Source: Apiosordaria backusii (lineage: Eukaryota; Ascomycota; Sordariomycetes; Sordariales; Lasiosphaeriaceae). From it: a stretch of DNA of 64,000 nucleotides. Positions 21,128 through 32,441 of this stretch are shown here, piece after piece. The stretch lies in NCBI GenBank assembly GCA_030549205.1, contig JAUKTV010000001.1:3596001-3660000 (forward strand). The letters run 5' to 3'. Numbering within the stretch: position 1 is the stretch's first letter; each line of letters opens with the position of its first letter. The translations under genes were made by a program, and so were the position numbers. The notes below the pieces were generated by a model, which made no database searches, was not told the origin of the DNA, and worked only from the letters and a program-made list of their open reading frames with translations.

Positions 21128-23077
21128 ATGGCGAAAGACAACCCTCCGCCCCATCGCAAGACGATGATCGAGATACCTCTACCTTCAATTCGAAAGTATA
21201 CCCCGGGCTCGGGACCTCCTCCGCCGAAGATATCGCTCCTGCCCCCCGACGATTCAACAGGCTACATAATCGACCAGTTTGTCCTTCCTACTGACGAGGA
21301 CATGACCCCCACCTCCCGTCGAATGATTCACTACCACATTGGGTTTACGGACCTTCCTGCCGCGAAGCTACTAGTACCGTGCCATAAGGTTCTGGATTAC
21401 ATCTCCCCCCGCGAGCTCGAAAACTGGGAGTACCGCAATGCTGAGAGGCTCGAAGAGGAAAAGAAGGCGCAACAATTGGCTTTGAAAGAGCAACAAATGG
21501 CAAAGAAGAAGAAGGCCCCGGCTGCTGCCATTGCCGAAGGCAAACAACCTGTGGGCAGACCTCCCAAGATCCAACCCACCGAGTCGCACTCACCGAGTCC
21601 GACAAGCCCAGCGAACGAAACGCTTTCTCTGGTACAGCAGGTTGCAGGGCCATCTCTTGCAACACCGAAGAAGAGGAAACTAAGCATGGCATTGGAGAAT
21701 GAGGAGGACACCCGAGACACGGCTAGTGACCAAGACTCGGACGAAGTCGCACTTCAGAGACAGCTCCATCCAGACTTTGCGGATGACGAAGCTGAGCAGC
21801 TTCATGATGCTGGAGAGGAAAGCCAATGGGTTGGAAACTCGGAAGCAGAGTCAGTTGACCAGCTTGGTCCCCCTCCCTTCGAATTATCGGGTGCCGAGAC
21901 GTCGCGAGCTAGCAGTTTGGCGCCATCCCGGCGAGGTGTTTTACCTCCTCTGTCGCAGCGAGTAATTCCACAACGGAAAGAAACCCCCGTTTATCCGCCC
22001 AAGCTCAAGCAGACGTCTCTTCCTCCCAAAACAAAACAAGCTGCCGTCTCACTTTCGAAGCCGAAAGAAACGCCCATTCCTCCTCCCAAACCCGGCCAGA
22101 CATTCAGTCTCACCACCAAAACAAAGCAGACTCCTGTGGTTGTAGCACAATCGTCACAAGTTCCAGCCCCAGGGAGTATTCACCCTGCTTTTGCGGCAGC
22201 CGTTCGGGCATCCACTGAGCAAAAGGCTGTGATCCAGAATGGCGCGGCAAAGCCTAAGACACCCAAGCCAGGGCCTCCTCAATCTCATGAAGGGACACAG
22301 CAGTCGAAGTCATTCACTCCGATTCCACGACCGGAACCTGTCAGGATTTCTCAATGGACACCAGCAGCAGTCGGGCGCGGTAGTCTAAGCCAGAGTGCCG
22401 AGGCCCCGTCCTCCAGATCGGTTTCCAAAGATCGAGCTCAGGAGAAGGAATCCAAGAAGAAGGAAAAGAAGAAGGAGTCCAGACCTCGGAAGCAACAAAA
22501 AGTGCCACCGCCACAGGAGGAAGTTTATGATGTTAAGGACCTCCTAGACGACCGGTGGATCAACGAGAACGGAGTCAAGGTGCACAAATACCTCGTCCTC
22601 TGGGTAGGCGACTGGCCTGAAGGGCAGAATCCCACTTGGGAGCCGGATGAAAATATTCAGGATAAGGGCCTGATTCGTCGGTATCACGAGAAGAAGGCTT
22701 CAGGAACCGTGAAGCCGCCGCCCAAGAAGATGCAAAAGACATTGCATCATTACATGGTCAGCAAGCAGTACTCCTCCGTCGCCGAGGCTTTCGAGGACGG
22801 TCTCGAGGTCGCAGACGCCGGCCATCATCACGCTAATGATGATGATGACATGGACATGGATAAGGAGGAGTTTCTCGTGGCTGCGGTGGATAATCTCCAT
22901 CCCCAGTACGCGAGAAGTTTGAGCCAGAACAGCAAGAAGGGGAAGGGAGAAGGTGGTGATGCCAAACCCAATGGCAAGGTTGTTGCTGCTGCAACGTCAA
23001 AATCGGAGCTGCCATTCTCGGCTTTTGATGCCAGTCTCGCGCAGTATCAACAGAGCTTGAGGGGCGCGCCTCGTTGA
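21128..23077 (+). CDS. Chromodomain protein with AT-hook-like motif (heterochromatin-type)
   Basis: Single-exon 649-aa protein, ATG at 21128. A C-terminal chromodomain spans about residues 464-525 (VYDVKDLLDDRWINEN, VHKYLVLWVGDW, NPTWEPDENI); its aromatic residues fit methyl-lysine reading. The N-terminal roughly 110 residues (IPLPSIRKYTPGSG, DDSTGYIIDQFVLP, CHKVLDYISPRELENWE) look like a second folded domain, followed by a charged helix (EEEKKAQQLALKEQQ) and VGRPPKI (about 142-148), which resembles an AT-hook core. A long disordered middle has imperfect Pro/Lys repeats (PPKLKQTSLPPKTKQ) and a Lys-rich segment KKKEKKKESRPRKQQK just before the chromodomain. The tail has an acidic His/Asp run (ADAGHHHANDDDDMDMDKEE). 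It may belong to a silencing complex; CDP-2 of Neurospora HCHC is a candidate relative, but I could not test this. Confidence 0.85.
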   Translation: MAKDNPPPHRKTMIEIPLPSIRKYTPGSGPPPPKISLLPPDDSTGYIIDQFVLPTDEDMTPTSRRMIHYHIGFTDLPAAKLLVPCHKVLDYISPRELENWEYRNAERLEEEKKAQQLALKEQQMAKKKKAPAAAIAEGKQPVGRPPKIQPTESHSPSPTSPANETLSLVQQVAGPSLATPKKRKLSMALENEEDTRDTASDQDSDEVALQRQLHPDFADDEAEQLHDAGEESQWVGNSEAESVDQLGPPPFELSGAETSRASSLAPSRRGVLPPLSQRVIPQRKETPVYPPKLKQTSLPPKTKQAAVSLSKPKETPIPPPKPGQTFSLTTKTKQTPVVVAQSSQVPAPGSIHPAFAAAVRASTEQKAVIQNGAAKPKTPKPGPPQSHEGTQQSKSFTPIPRPEPVRISQWTPAAVGRGSLSQSAEAPSSRSVSKDRAQEKESKKKEKKKESRPRKQQKVPPPQEEVYDVKDLLDDRWINENGVKVHKYLVLWVGDWPEGQNPTWEPDENIQDKGLIRRYHEKKASGTVKPPPKKMQKTLHHYMVSKQYSSVAEAFEDGLEVADAGHHHANDDDDMDMDKEEFLVAAVDNLHPQYARSLSQNSKKGKGEGGDAKPNGKVVAAATSKSELPFSAFDASLAQYQQSLRGAPR

Positions 23078-25455
23078 ACTTTTCTCGGACCGACAACATT
23101 GATACCAGAAGACGTTTTTTGGTCCTCATTTTACGTTGATGGCACACCACCAAATAAGACAGAACTTTGCTCTTCGACATACAGGCATTACCGAACTAAA
23201 CAATTCTTGTACCCATCACACATTGGGCATGATGTACAACTACCTACCTACTATAACGCTGCTTAATACCTTGTCCAAGAGCGGGGGAAACAAACATTGA
23301 GATAATATAGCTTTTACTGGCTTCCAGCGCTTTTTGTGCCGTTGACAGACTGATCGTCATAATGTTCATGGGATGGACCTGTAGCTAGGTAGTTAGGGTC
23401 ACAGAGTACCTATATATACTTGCCTACCTACTCAACATATCAACCTGCCTACCTAGGCACATACCTACTCTCCACTGAAGTGTGATATACCTACCTACCT
23501 TGAGCATCGTGATGAAACCGAGCCCGATGAGTCGGGATATCAACCCCCGAGCCCACACACTTCCTTTCGGGGTAAGTTTCTCAATGTTTGTCTGTCCAAT
23601 CCCGGATGAGGGAGGCATTTCCGCCTTTGTACATACCCAAATCACGCTTGGTACCTTATGTACCTACCTGGCCACCACCTACTTTGGCGATATATGTCTC
23701 TATGTATCATCGCTTTCGTATCCCCGAATCCGGGGCGAGGAAAATGGGAGAAACAGAAGGGGAGGGTTGGTAAGCGGCCGGGACTTTTTCCCAAAGGAGG
23801 AGCAGGCGTCTTGCTCACCGGAAGCATAACATGGGTGGGTGGGGTTGGATGGATTCACAAGCTCTTTTGAGAAGGCTGAGGAGGGATAGTTCCAGAGCCC
23901 ATGGGTGGGATTGAAGTGGCTTGCTGGCTGGCTGACTGTTTTCTTTTGATGATAGGCACGCGCATATGGCGGGTAAAGAAAAGAAAAATTCGAGACAAGG
24001 GGAAGAAGAGTGTTGTGCTTACGAAGTACCGTTACACACATGGCAGATACGGTCATCCATTGATCCCGGCGTGGTTTCTGTTTCGGAAGTTGGGCCAAGG
24101 TACTTTAAAGAGCCGCAGCCATGCATGGGTGAACCGAGAGACTGGGTCAGACGTTGCCAATGATTTGCTAGACATGAATCCGTCAGAGCGTGATTGTGGG
24201 ATAACAGTGGATGAAGAGTCGGGAGGGCATATCGACGCTGGGTTTGACAAGGGGTATTGACGAGCAATGTATGTGATCACACACGGTGAGAGCTGCGAGG
24301 TCAGCAGAGGTGGATGAGTCGAGCGCCGCCCTGGCCTGGTTGCCTTGTTTCCATTTTGAGTGAAATCAATGAATAAACAAAGCTGAACAGATGGCGGTGA
24401 GGCCTAAAGGAGACTTGTGCATGTTGGATGTTTTGGTCTGCGGACCCGTCGAAGACGGGGTGAGATGAAATAATAGATCATGGTTGGATGATACGGTTAG
24501 GTGAGCGAGTGCGTCTGTGAGTGATCGGAGTCTGAACATGAAAAATGAGATATCTGGAAGTGTACTTTGAAATCACACCCCCGGTAACATCTGTCCTGCA
24601 TTGTCTTTAAGCCACGTCCAGTCCAGTGGGGTCGGGCGTATGTATGCCGGTACATTTACATGGATAAAGACATGTACATGGACGGATTGAAAGCGGCTGA
24701 GTGAGAGCCGTGGTGCATACATGCATACGCCATGATGATGCGGATAAGCGTGGGGGTTGGGACCTGGTCAAGGTGATACAAGGCTCTGTGTAAGTAGCTC
24801 TATCTAAGTATTTAGGTGTCACTCGAGCGACTTCGGAGTGAGCTCACCTAAAGTCAATGGGTCAACTATCAAAGTGAGGCTCAACACCGACATTCAAGAT
24901 CAGGATCACGCGGGATATTGAGGTTAACCAGCATAAAGGCGGGCGTTACCATCGTCAGATTCATGCTTGAGGATCACATGTTGTACATTTCATGCTGTCA
25001 CTGTCGTACATGGGTCGGAAGAGGCTCTTCTTGGAACCCAAAGTCGTGGAACGGCACAAAATGTTTGAGGCACATCGGTACAAGGCAAGCATGTTACCAG
25101 GCGTTTAGTTTGGTCAGGATGGAGCGTACAAGACAGACAAGCAACTTCTTGGGCTTTGAGTGAGCTGGTGCTTCAATAACTGATGTTGAAAAACATTCCA
25201 AGAAAAGTCAGGAGTTGCCAAAGAAGATGATTCATTCATTAACATGAGCAAAGCAAGTGCTGATGTGATCTACCGGTTGATCTAAACTCCTAACCCCATT
25301 CCGTAGCCCGAAAATGCCCATAGTCTAACAGATCCTTGATAACAAATCCTTTTGGTAACATGATCTCCGAAACCCCATCTTTCAATGCGACCATAAGCTC
25401 TACTGAACGAGCATTAAAAGGTATATAGTGTCATAAACATCGCCAAAGAAAGAAA
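23078..25455. other. Convergent intergenic region, gene-poor
   Basis: 2.4 kb between the stops of the chromodomain gene and the aldolase. Short CTACCTAC-type repeats are frequent from 23,230 to 23,680 on both strands. Several ORFs of 60-130 codons overlap each other on both strands; none has recognisable features. Confidence 0.5.
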
Positions 25456-26493
25456 TTAGGCAGTAGCCTCGGCCACAAGCCGCTGCTCGATCTCCAAGAC
25501 ACCAGCCATGCCTTGCTGGATTTCCTTCACAGCGTCTCCGTCCTGTGCCAATGCCTTGAATGGGAGTCGTGGCTCCGCGCAAGCCAGCTCTCCTGTACCG
25601 TGGAAGTACGGCATAGCAGCCTTGACACCGACGAACCCGTAGCGAATGGCAAGCCAGTCACCTCTGGCCACCTCATGTTGGAGATCCCTCGCCTCAGCTA
25701 GCTTGCCTTGCTCAAAAAGTTCCCCTATTCTCACGCAAGCCCGAGGAGCGAGGTTGGCGAAACCACTGATGGTTCCATGGGCACCAACGACCAAGCCCTG
25801 GAGGACAAAGTCGGCACTGCCGCCGGCAACGAAGAAGTCGTGCTTGCCGTTGCGAACCTTTGGTGTATCGACTACGAGACGGGCGAGCTTTCCGGTGTTT
25901 CCGCACGTCAGCTTGACGCCAACCACGCGCGGGTGCGCGGCAATGCGAAGAATGGTGTCGGAATCCAGATCGACTCCATTGGCTGCGCCTGGGAAATTGT
26001 AGACGAGGAGAGGGATAGGAGACTGGGAGGCAACGCTGTGGAAGAAGTCGACGATGATGTCCTTGTTGAGAATTCCAGCGTAATAACCAGGCGGGAGAAC
26101 AAGCGCATGTGTGGCCCCAGCTTCCTTCGACTCTTGACAGAGCTCAACAGTTTCCCGGATTGACTGGGCGCAGCAGCCGGCAATGATGGGCACCTGGGCG
26201 TGGTCCGACTCGTGTCTAACGGCGTCGGCCACCGCCTCGATCACCGCCTTGCGCTCTCGGCGGGACATGTGGACGGCCTCGCCATTGGAGCCGTGAACCA
26301 CAAGCCCACTTACACCGGCCGCGAGCAGGCGGGCTGTGTGTCGTTGTGTCGCGGGGATGTCAACCTCGTCATCGGAAGTGAAGAAGGCCAGCATGGGCAC
26401 GTAGACGCCATTGGGTAGTCTTCCGAGTTGGCTCTGCTCGTTGAAGTTGTCTGATGGGAGGTGGGTGGGTGTGATGGGCATGTTCGAGTCCAT
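25456..26493 (-). CDS. Dihydrodipicolinate synthase-family aldolase
   Basis: Class I (Schiff-base) aldolase of the DapA/N-acetylneuraminate lyase family. 345 aa, single exon, ATG at 26493; the frame is open further upstream but without ATG. Catalytic Lys is in GVKLTCGNTGK (Lys about 194), the proton-relay Tyr in LLVYNFPGAANG (about 165), and the carboxylate-binding GSNGEAVHMS motif lies near residue 67. Fungi do not use DapA for lysine, so likely reactions are cleavage of 2-keto-3-deoxy sugar acids (as in the galacturonate pathway) or of 4-hydroxy-2-oxoglutarate. GSNGEAVHMS resembles the fungal 2-keto-3-deoxy-L-galactonate aldolase group, but no other galacturonate gene is nearby, so the substrate remains open. 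The first about 25 residues are Pro/Asn-rich and not presequence-like, so it is probably cytosolic. Confidence 0.88.
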   Translation of the reverse strand: MDSNMPITPTHLPSDNFNEQSQLGRLPNGVYVPMLAFFTSDDEVDIPATQRHTARLLAAGVSGLVVHGSNGEAVHMSRRERKAVIEAVADAVRHESDHAQVPIIAGCCAQSIRETVELCQESKEAGATHALVLPPGYYAGILNKDIIVDFFHSVASQSPIPLLVYNFPGAANGVDLDSDTILRIAAHPRVVGVKLTCGNTGKLARLVVDTPKVRNGKHDFFVAGGSADFVLQGLVVGAHGTISGFANLAPRACVRIGELFEQGKLAEARDLQHEVARGDWLAIRYGFVGVKAAMPYFHGTGELACAEPRLPFKALAQDGDAVKEIQQGMAGVLEIEQRLVAEATA

Positions 26494-29246
26494 TGTTGAT
26501 GTGTTGGAGAAGATGTTGGTTTGGGAACGGTGTTGCTTTGGGATGAAGGTGGCTTGGTCGTGAACCTTTGTTGAATCTTGATGGAAGTTTGGAAGTGATA
26601 ACTTGGTTGCGAGAGTGTGATGACGGAGTTGCAACAAGAAGAACGACGGCCGAGAACGTTCACGAGATGTAATGGTTGGGCTCGAGGATGGAAGGGTTGG
26701 AAGTGAGTAGCCGGATCTCGGGTACTTATACCACGAAGTCAACAGTGGTGGGGAGAAGGATACCCGAGTTGAGGTCAGGTGGTCAACAAGGGAAGGAATG
26801 ACAGGGAAGATATACGGGCTTGAGGCAGCACAAACTCAGGTTGCAAGTCGTCAAGCTTCAGATCCCTGTCGGTCTGATCTTTTCGGAAGGCAAGCCCCTG
26901 ACAGGAGAAGAACGGCATGAGGCTCATAATAACACACCACCATGGGACCCAAGAGGCACTTGCCAAGGGTGTGGTCCTTGTCTAGTGGCCTTTGCCTCAC
27001 GTGGGGGGGCAGAGAGTCGGGATGCCGAGAAAGACTGTTGGTGGTCCACCACCACAGACAACTTGAAGAAGCGGCTAGCCATGCGGAAGTGACACCGGAG
27101 CCGGACCAGGCTTGCGTGGCATGCAAGCCGAAGACGCCACGCCTGCCGAGTGGTCAGGTTGCCTTACATGGAAATTGCGCCTCCAAGTGTTCCAAGGCAT
27201 CTGGAATTCCTTCCAGAGCCAGTGGTTGAGCATAGCCCACAGATGATACAAACCAATATCAGTCGGGCAAAAGCGGCGGTGAGATAGAGCGATACAAGGA
27301 TGTCCGGTAACCTGGTACCAACCTGAAAGGGTAGAAGTTGGCAACAAGATGGCCGCGTGATAACATCTCAGGTCAAAGCAGACACAAAGCTGTAGCGTTG
27401 ATCCCATCAAGTAATACACCCGTCACCATTCCAATTCTATGTGTCAGTTGGGTGTTTGTATCAGCTAACAACAAATTACCCGTTGGCTGGGAGGGTAGCA
27501 CGGCAAATCAGGAACACAAAGTTCGGGAAAAAATGGTCGTCTCCAAACCACGGGACGGGAGTTGCAAGTTGAACCTGGAGAAAACCCACAGACAGGAGAC
27601 CCATGGAGATGCCCCAAAAATGTGCAGTGTTACAGTGGGGTGACCCCCAACTCTCGGGCAAAGAGCTTGGCGCCCCTCTGTTCCCGATGTCAAAGACCAT
27701 TGGCAGCTTGGGTTCGTCAGGGGCAAACTCCAACAAAATTCCAATCGTGACCTTTCCCGTCAACGCCACCCCTCCCTCTTAGCAACACTGGGAGGATGGC
27801 ATCGGCCTCCAACTGGTCAATGGGACACACCCCATTCTCGCTCGGTCAGAGACCAACATCTCGTCGTCATTCAGGCGTGTTCATCCCGTAGCTGCCGTTT
27901 TTTTCCGTTTTGTCATCCAACAACGCCCCATGCTATGCCTGCTTCATCGCACACCTTGTGCCACGCCGCTTCCTCATGTCTGATGATGGAAACCAAAAAA
28001 GCAAGGGCCATTTCGGTCTCTTCTTGCCCGAGCTATGTTCTTTGCTTCTTTTTCTCCTTGGTCAGCATTTGCCCAAAAACCCACCCCCACACGCTCAAAG
28101 GTCGAGCCCATTGATGATCAATCTCCAATCTTCCATGTCGCTCTTCTTCCCGATCTGCTGGATTTCTTTGGGTTCTCCATTTCCCCTCGACCCGCTCAAA
28201 GCAATACAATTTCAATGGCAGCGGTTCCCCTTGCCTGCTTGCATCCAGCAAGTCTCACGTGAGGGGTGTGCCCTTGTCGTGCCTCGTCCTCCCTCCCCGT
28301 ATCTCCACCGGGCGTGGGGGTTCCCCAGATTCTCTAACCCCTTACGATGCCGCTATTGGTCCCAAGAATGACGCTGCCCGGGTGCCTTCAGGAGCTAAGC
28401 TCCCCCCAGCCAAGGGCACGGCTCCAAGCGGGCTGGGGCTTCTGGAATTTCCCAACTGCTGTCTCTCGCTCCCATTGGCCCTTCTTCGGGCCTTGTGATG
28501 TTCTTTTTCAATGGATCGTCTTATCGCGCGAGATTGTCAAATTGGCCTCGTGACGATTTCTCTGTGCTCCTCCTCCTGTCCAGGGGGGAGGCGGCGGCTG
28601 ATCTGCGAAGGGAAACATTTTTTGATCGTGGACATGTTTTTCTAGCGCTGAACATCCTCATCTTCTGTCCAATCCAGGGGTTAAGTTGCCATCAAGACTT
28701 GGTGAACACAATCACAGTTTTTAGCCCGTCAATGTTTCCATCAAGCAAGAAGAGCATCATGGTGTCAGAAAACTTACAATTCTACACGGGCTGCGAGGGG
28801 GAAGGGTACCTACACTGCCAGATCCTACACAAGTTTCACACGGTGACCGGAATGACCGGATAGCTCCCATAGAAAAGGGGCGCAATTGGATCAATGCCAC
28901 AGGGCTGAAGATGTACATGACGAGGAATATCTATGATTGGCCGGAAAACCCGTCTCACAACGTCTTATAAGGGAAGCACGTGAAGTGTTCACTGTTCCTT
29001 TTCTCTCCCGAGTGCTTGCACCCTCCAGGAACAAGGTATGACCCCACGGAATGTCAGCGATCATCATTGTCGAGCACTGTTTCAAATGCTCTACAAATGC
29101 TCTATCTGGAGCTGTGTGACTACCTTACTTTGGAATCCTCGAAGGCCCAGGCTCTCAGTCAGCGCGAAAGATCATGTCGACACAACAAAAACAGCATGAG
29201 CATCAATTATGGTTCTATTGAAAGTTGCGCCTGTAAACATTGGTTT
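26494..29246. other. Gene-poor region upstream of the aldolase
   Basis: 2.75 kb. No supported gene: the longer ORFs (for example 27910-28371 plus) lack ATG starts, overlap others or show no conserved pattern. Promoter elements of the aldolase should lie in the first several hundred bases. Confidence 0.5.
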
Positions 29247-30976
29247 CTACCTAGTTATCGAGGCAGCGACTCCATCTTCCCCTCCCGCCTTTCTCTTGCC
29301 TTTGCTGAAGTATCCTCCAGAAGACTGCTTGGCTGCATATGCCATGTTCTCTTCCTCTTGCTGCTCAAGGCCATCTTCACCAGCTTTGAGGAGTTCTTCA
29401 CGCTCGTCAAGAGCGGCTTTTCGTTCTGCCAACTCTGTCTCGCGTCCATTCAGGTCGGCTTCGCGAGCCTCAAGGGCTGCGAGCTCGTGCAATCCCAGAT
29501 CATCAATGAAGCTGCACAGTCGTCCACATCCTTGCCGGGCAAAGGCTTTCAGCATCCGGATCAGATACCTTTAGCAGGCTTCGGCCGTCTGGAAAACGGT
29601 CAGCAACCGAGTAAGAACTGACATGAACAAGGGAAATCTCATTACCTAGCAAACACAGCATTGCGATGGCCAGAAGGTGGTGTTGACACAATGTGATTTC
29701 TACCTAGTGGCAGCATCGGTCGATCGCCACTACTATATTCTATCGTTAGACATTATAACTGGTACCTAAATAGGAAGGAAAACAGAGTAGGGGAGAGGAA
29801 AACACAAGGTCAAGGCATCCGAGGTGAAGCAACGTACATTGATGCGGTCCTCTTCCATGTGGCCCAAAGCCAGTAGCTCGTTGAAATCCTGGTTGTGGGC
29901 AGCGAGGTCTCCAAGAGCGTCGTCACCAAGACCATGCTGGGAAATTGGGAGGTTCACGGTGGTTGAGGAAACAGCGGCACTCTTGGCCCAGTCAAGGCGC
30001 TTGAGCGCTTTGAGGATGGCCGCGGGAGCGACCCTCTCGGATGATGGTTTCGTTGAGGTCGAAACCGAAGGCGGTAGGAGAGTCCAAGTTGACTACTGCC
30101 TCGGAGCCGCCAGAAATAGGGGAGGGCTTCGCAGATGCCCCTGCGGAAGTTGGAGTGGATGGGGGGTGGGGCACGCGGACGCCCAGACGGCTATCGTTAA
30201 AGTTGAAGCCCTCACCGTTTCCGATGATGGTCTTGTGGCCGCTGTACTATTCCCCAGTCCCCACAGGTTGGCGCCAGTAGGTCTCGAACCTACCCTGGGT
30301 TCAAGTACAGCCTCACAGTCTCGTTGAGGTCGAAACCGAAGTAAAAAAGTCCAACTTGACTACTGCCTCAGAGTCGCCAAATCTCCTCTGCGTCGAAGAT
30401 CTGCTGCGATCCCCTAGACCTGAGCTTCTCCTTCCACATGTATGTGATGTGGAACCAGTCCAGGACCGAATACGCAGCCGGCGGCTGGCCAAGCATTGGT
30501 GATGGATCGACGCCTCTCGGAGGGCCTCGGATGCTCCTCGCCTTTTAGACTGAATTAGCACAATGTGCTTCGTGCACGCCTTGAGCTCTACTCACCTGCG
30601 GCCGAAGGCCTCCGTAGCTAGTAACTGGATAACCTGAAGGGACGTGGTAGCCCGGAGCCGGGACAGCGTCCGAGGGGTTTGAAGCGCTCAAGCAACACCC
30701 ACACAGGCGTGTAAACCCACAGAAAAGGCATACCGGTGTAAGAATTCGGATTGGAATAACCCTGGGAGTAGCCTTGACCGGGCCATTGGTTGAAGCTGGG
30801 ATCTTGGTTAGCGAACCCCAATGTCGGCTGAGTTGGGGGATTGCATCTTCAGAATTGAGATCAAAGCGTGTCGTCACCTACATTTCGGATCCTTATGTAA
30901 AAAGGGATTTGCCTTGGGCAGACAAAAGAGGTGAAGACAAGCCAGCGTTTGAACTGTTGGGAGAGTATGTAGACAT
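29247..30976 (-). pseudogene. Unrecognised gene, probably broken: several coding-like pieces
   Basis: I do not recognise the family. On the minus strand, coding-like pieces follow each other. (1) 30976-30893: MSTYSPNSSNAGLSSPL…, ending in a stop. (2) 30845-30734: a Gln/Asn/Tyr-rich piece containing DPSFNQWPGQGYSQGYSNPN. (3) 30633-30596, joined to piece 2 by a 100-nt GTATGC...TTCAG intron. (4) 30541-30368, joined by a 54-nt GTGAGT...AAAAG intron, with YSVLDWFHITYMWKEKLRS, ending TGA. (5) 30246-30033, containing SEAVVNLDSPTAFGFDLNET. (6) 30032-29838, offset by one base from piece 5, with ILKALKRLDWAK and FNELLALGHMEEDRIN before a GTACGT donor. (7) 29555-29247, a Glu/Arg-rich coiled coil with AALEAREADLNGRETELAER. 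The one-base shift between 5 and 6, the internal stops and the internal duplication suggest decay; two adjacent real genes or an assembly error are alternatives. Confidence 0.4.
30050..30379. repeat. Direct repeat of about 60 bp inside the broken gene
   Basis: 30050-30112 and 30321-30379 share the start TCGTTGAGGTCGAAACCGAA and the stem GACTACTGCCTC. Relative to the first, the second copy lacks four bases (GCGG) and has four G-to-A, one C-to-T and one G-to-C changes. In the minus strand the first copy reads SEAVVNLDSPTAFGFDLNET; in the second the frame is broken by the 4-bp loss. The bias fits RIP or plain decay. Confidence 0.85.
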
Positions 30977-32441
30977 CTTGGATGTTCCTGTTTGCGAGGC
31001 ACTAGAAGAGGATTGGGATCGAAGAGGATCTCGGTGTTTGCTTCCGAGACGATAAGCAGAATTTCTCTTCCTGTGTGTCAAGGGTCGTAACCTAGAATTC
31101 GCTGCCCCTCGCACTACATCTTGGAAGGAAGGCTCAGTCCCACTCCCAGCCGCTTCTTTTCTGATAGTTCCTGCCAATCTACACTTCGAGTGGCCCCGTA
31201 ATGCGGGTCACGGTCACAGGGATGATAGAAACTTCCGTGGCACACCACCATGTTCCGACAGTCATGACTCAGTCAGATTGTTTGGCATTCAGGCAAGTAC
31301 TGTCTTGGGCGAGGCTGGATAGCAGGAAACAGGAGGATCCTATTCATGTCAAACCAGCTTTCAAACAGTCAACTCAATAATCTGTGTGCTTGAATTCTCC
31401 TGGTGCCTATTAAGCAGGCCGTTTGCCCTTTGCCCAGGGTTGATAAATTCAGACAAGCCACCCCCAGTTTCCTTTCAAGTTGATGAGGCACCTTCCTCCA
31501 ATACCTCAATGCCTTTGGTCTGAGCGTGGGGCACTTGACAGCCTGACGGTCAAAAGGAACTGGATGGTCATTGTATGGAGTAAAATTGGGACGATCCCGT
31601 CATTCTATATCACTCGGCCTGAAGTCTAGGCAACTGAACACGAAGAGCTGAATCGTCTCAGAGAGTTCTTTCCATCTGAATTCTGTCACACACGCCCAAC
31701 AGAAATTTGACAGGTGTCCAAGATGAAACGTACATCGGTCAACGAGATAGTGGGACGGGGTGGTGATCTGGGGCCGCCGCACATTGTGCTTTCCGTCTGG
31801 CGCAAGTATGGCTGAACATCACGAAGCAAGCCTTTCAGATGGCACACGATGGTTGAAAGTAGATCATGATTTCGAAACTTCAGAAGCATGAAGCCTCCTA
31901 TATAGATACAACTGTCAATAACGCATTTCAACTTGGTCGAGGGAAAGACAACCTTGTCTTCAGCCCCAAATTCATGACAACATGTGATTTTCTCAATGGA
32001 TAATGAGACCTTCAGTGCCCAAGTTTGGCCATGATATACATAAAGATTCCATTCATAAGTTACCTGGTAATACTTTGCACCAACATTAACCTCTGAAGCT
32101 GAAAACTCAAGCTCAGCCTTTCTAAGGTTGGTTTACCGGAGTTCTTTCAGGTTCTAGGATATCAACCCTGGAGACGGGGCTTGTAAGATCTAATACGTTA
32201 GGCGCAAGCGGGGCCACAATAGCAGAGAGAAAAGACAGTAGCAGGCAGGAGCAGAAGTCACAGCCTTGGCAGTCCGAACCGGCTGTCCTGTTCGCGAGAA
32301 GATCAGACACTAGATGTCGTCCACGGTGTCCAGGAGGCTCAATGTCCTGGGCATGACATTAAACTGCCTGACGTCCTGGGCATGACGAAAAATTGCGCGT
32401 CGTCGAATGATGGCGCCCTGCCGCACCCCCAAAACTCCCCA
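30977..32441. other. Gene-poor region
   Basis: No gene recognised. Mixed composition with A/T-rich parts at 31,560-32,100. Near 32,345-32,390 the phrase GTCCTGGGCATGAC occurs twice, 33 bp apart, leading into the tandem repeats that follow. Confidence 0.5.

Noticed and set aside
30267..30300. tRNA-like T arm on the minus strand (GTAGG-TTCGAGA-CCTAC followed by TGGCGCCA)
   Set aside because: No matching D arm, anticodon arm or 5' acceptor strand within 100 bases; the hairpin is probably chance.
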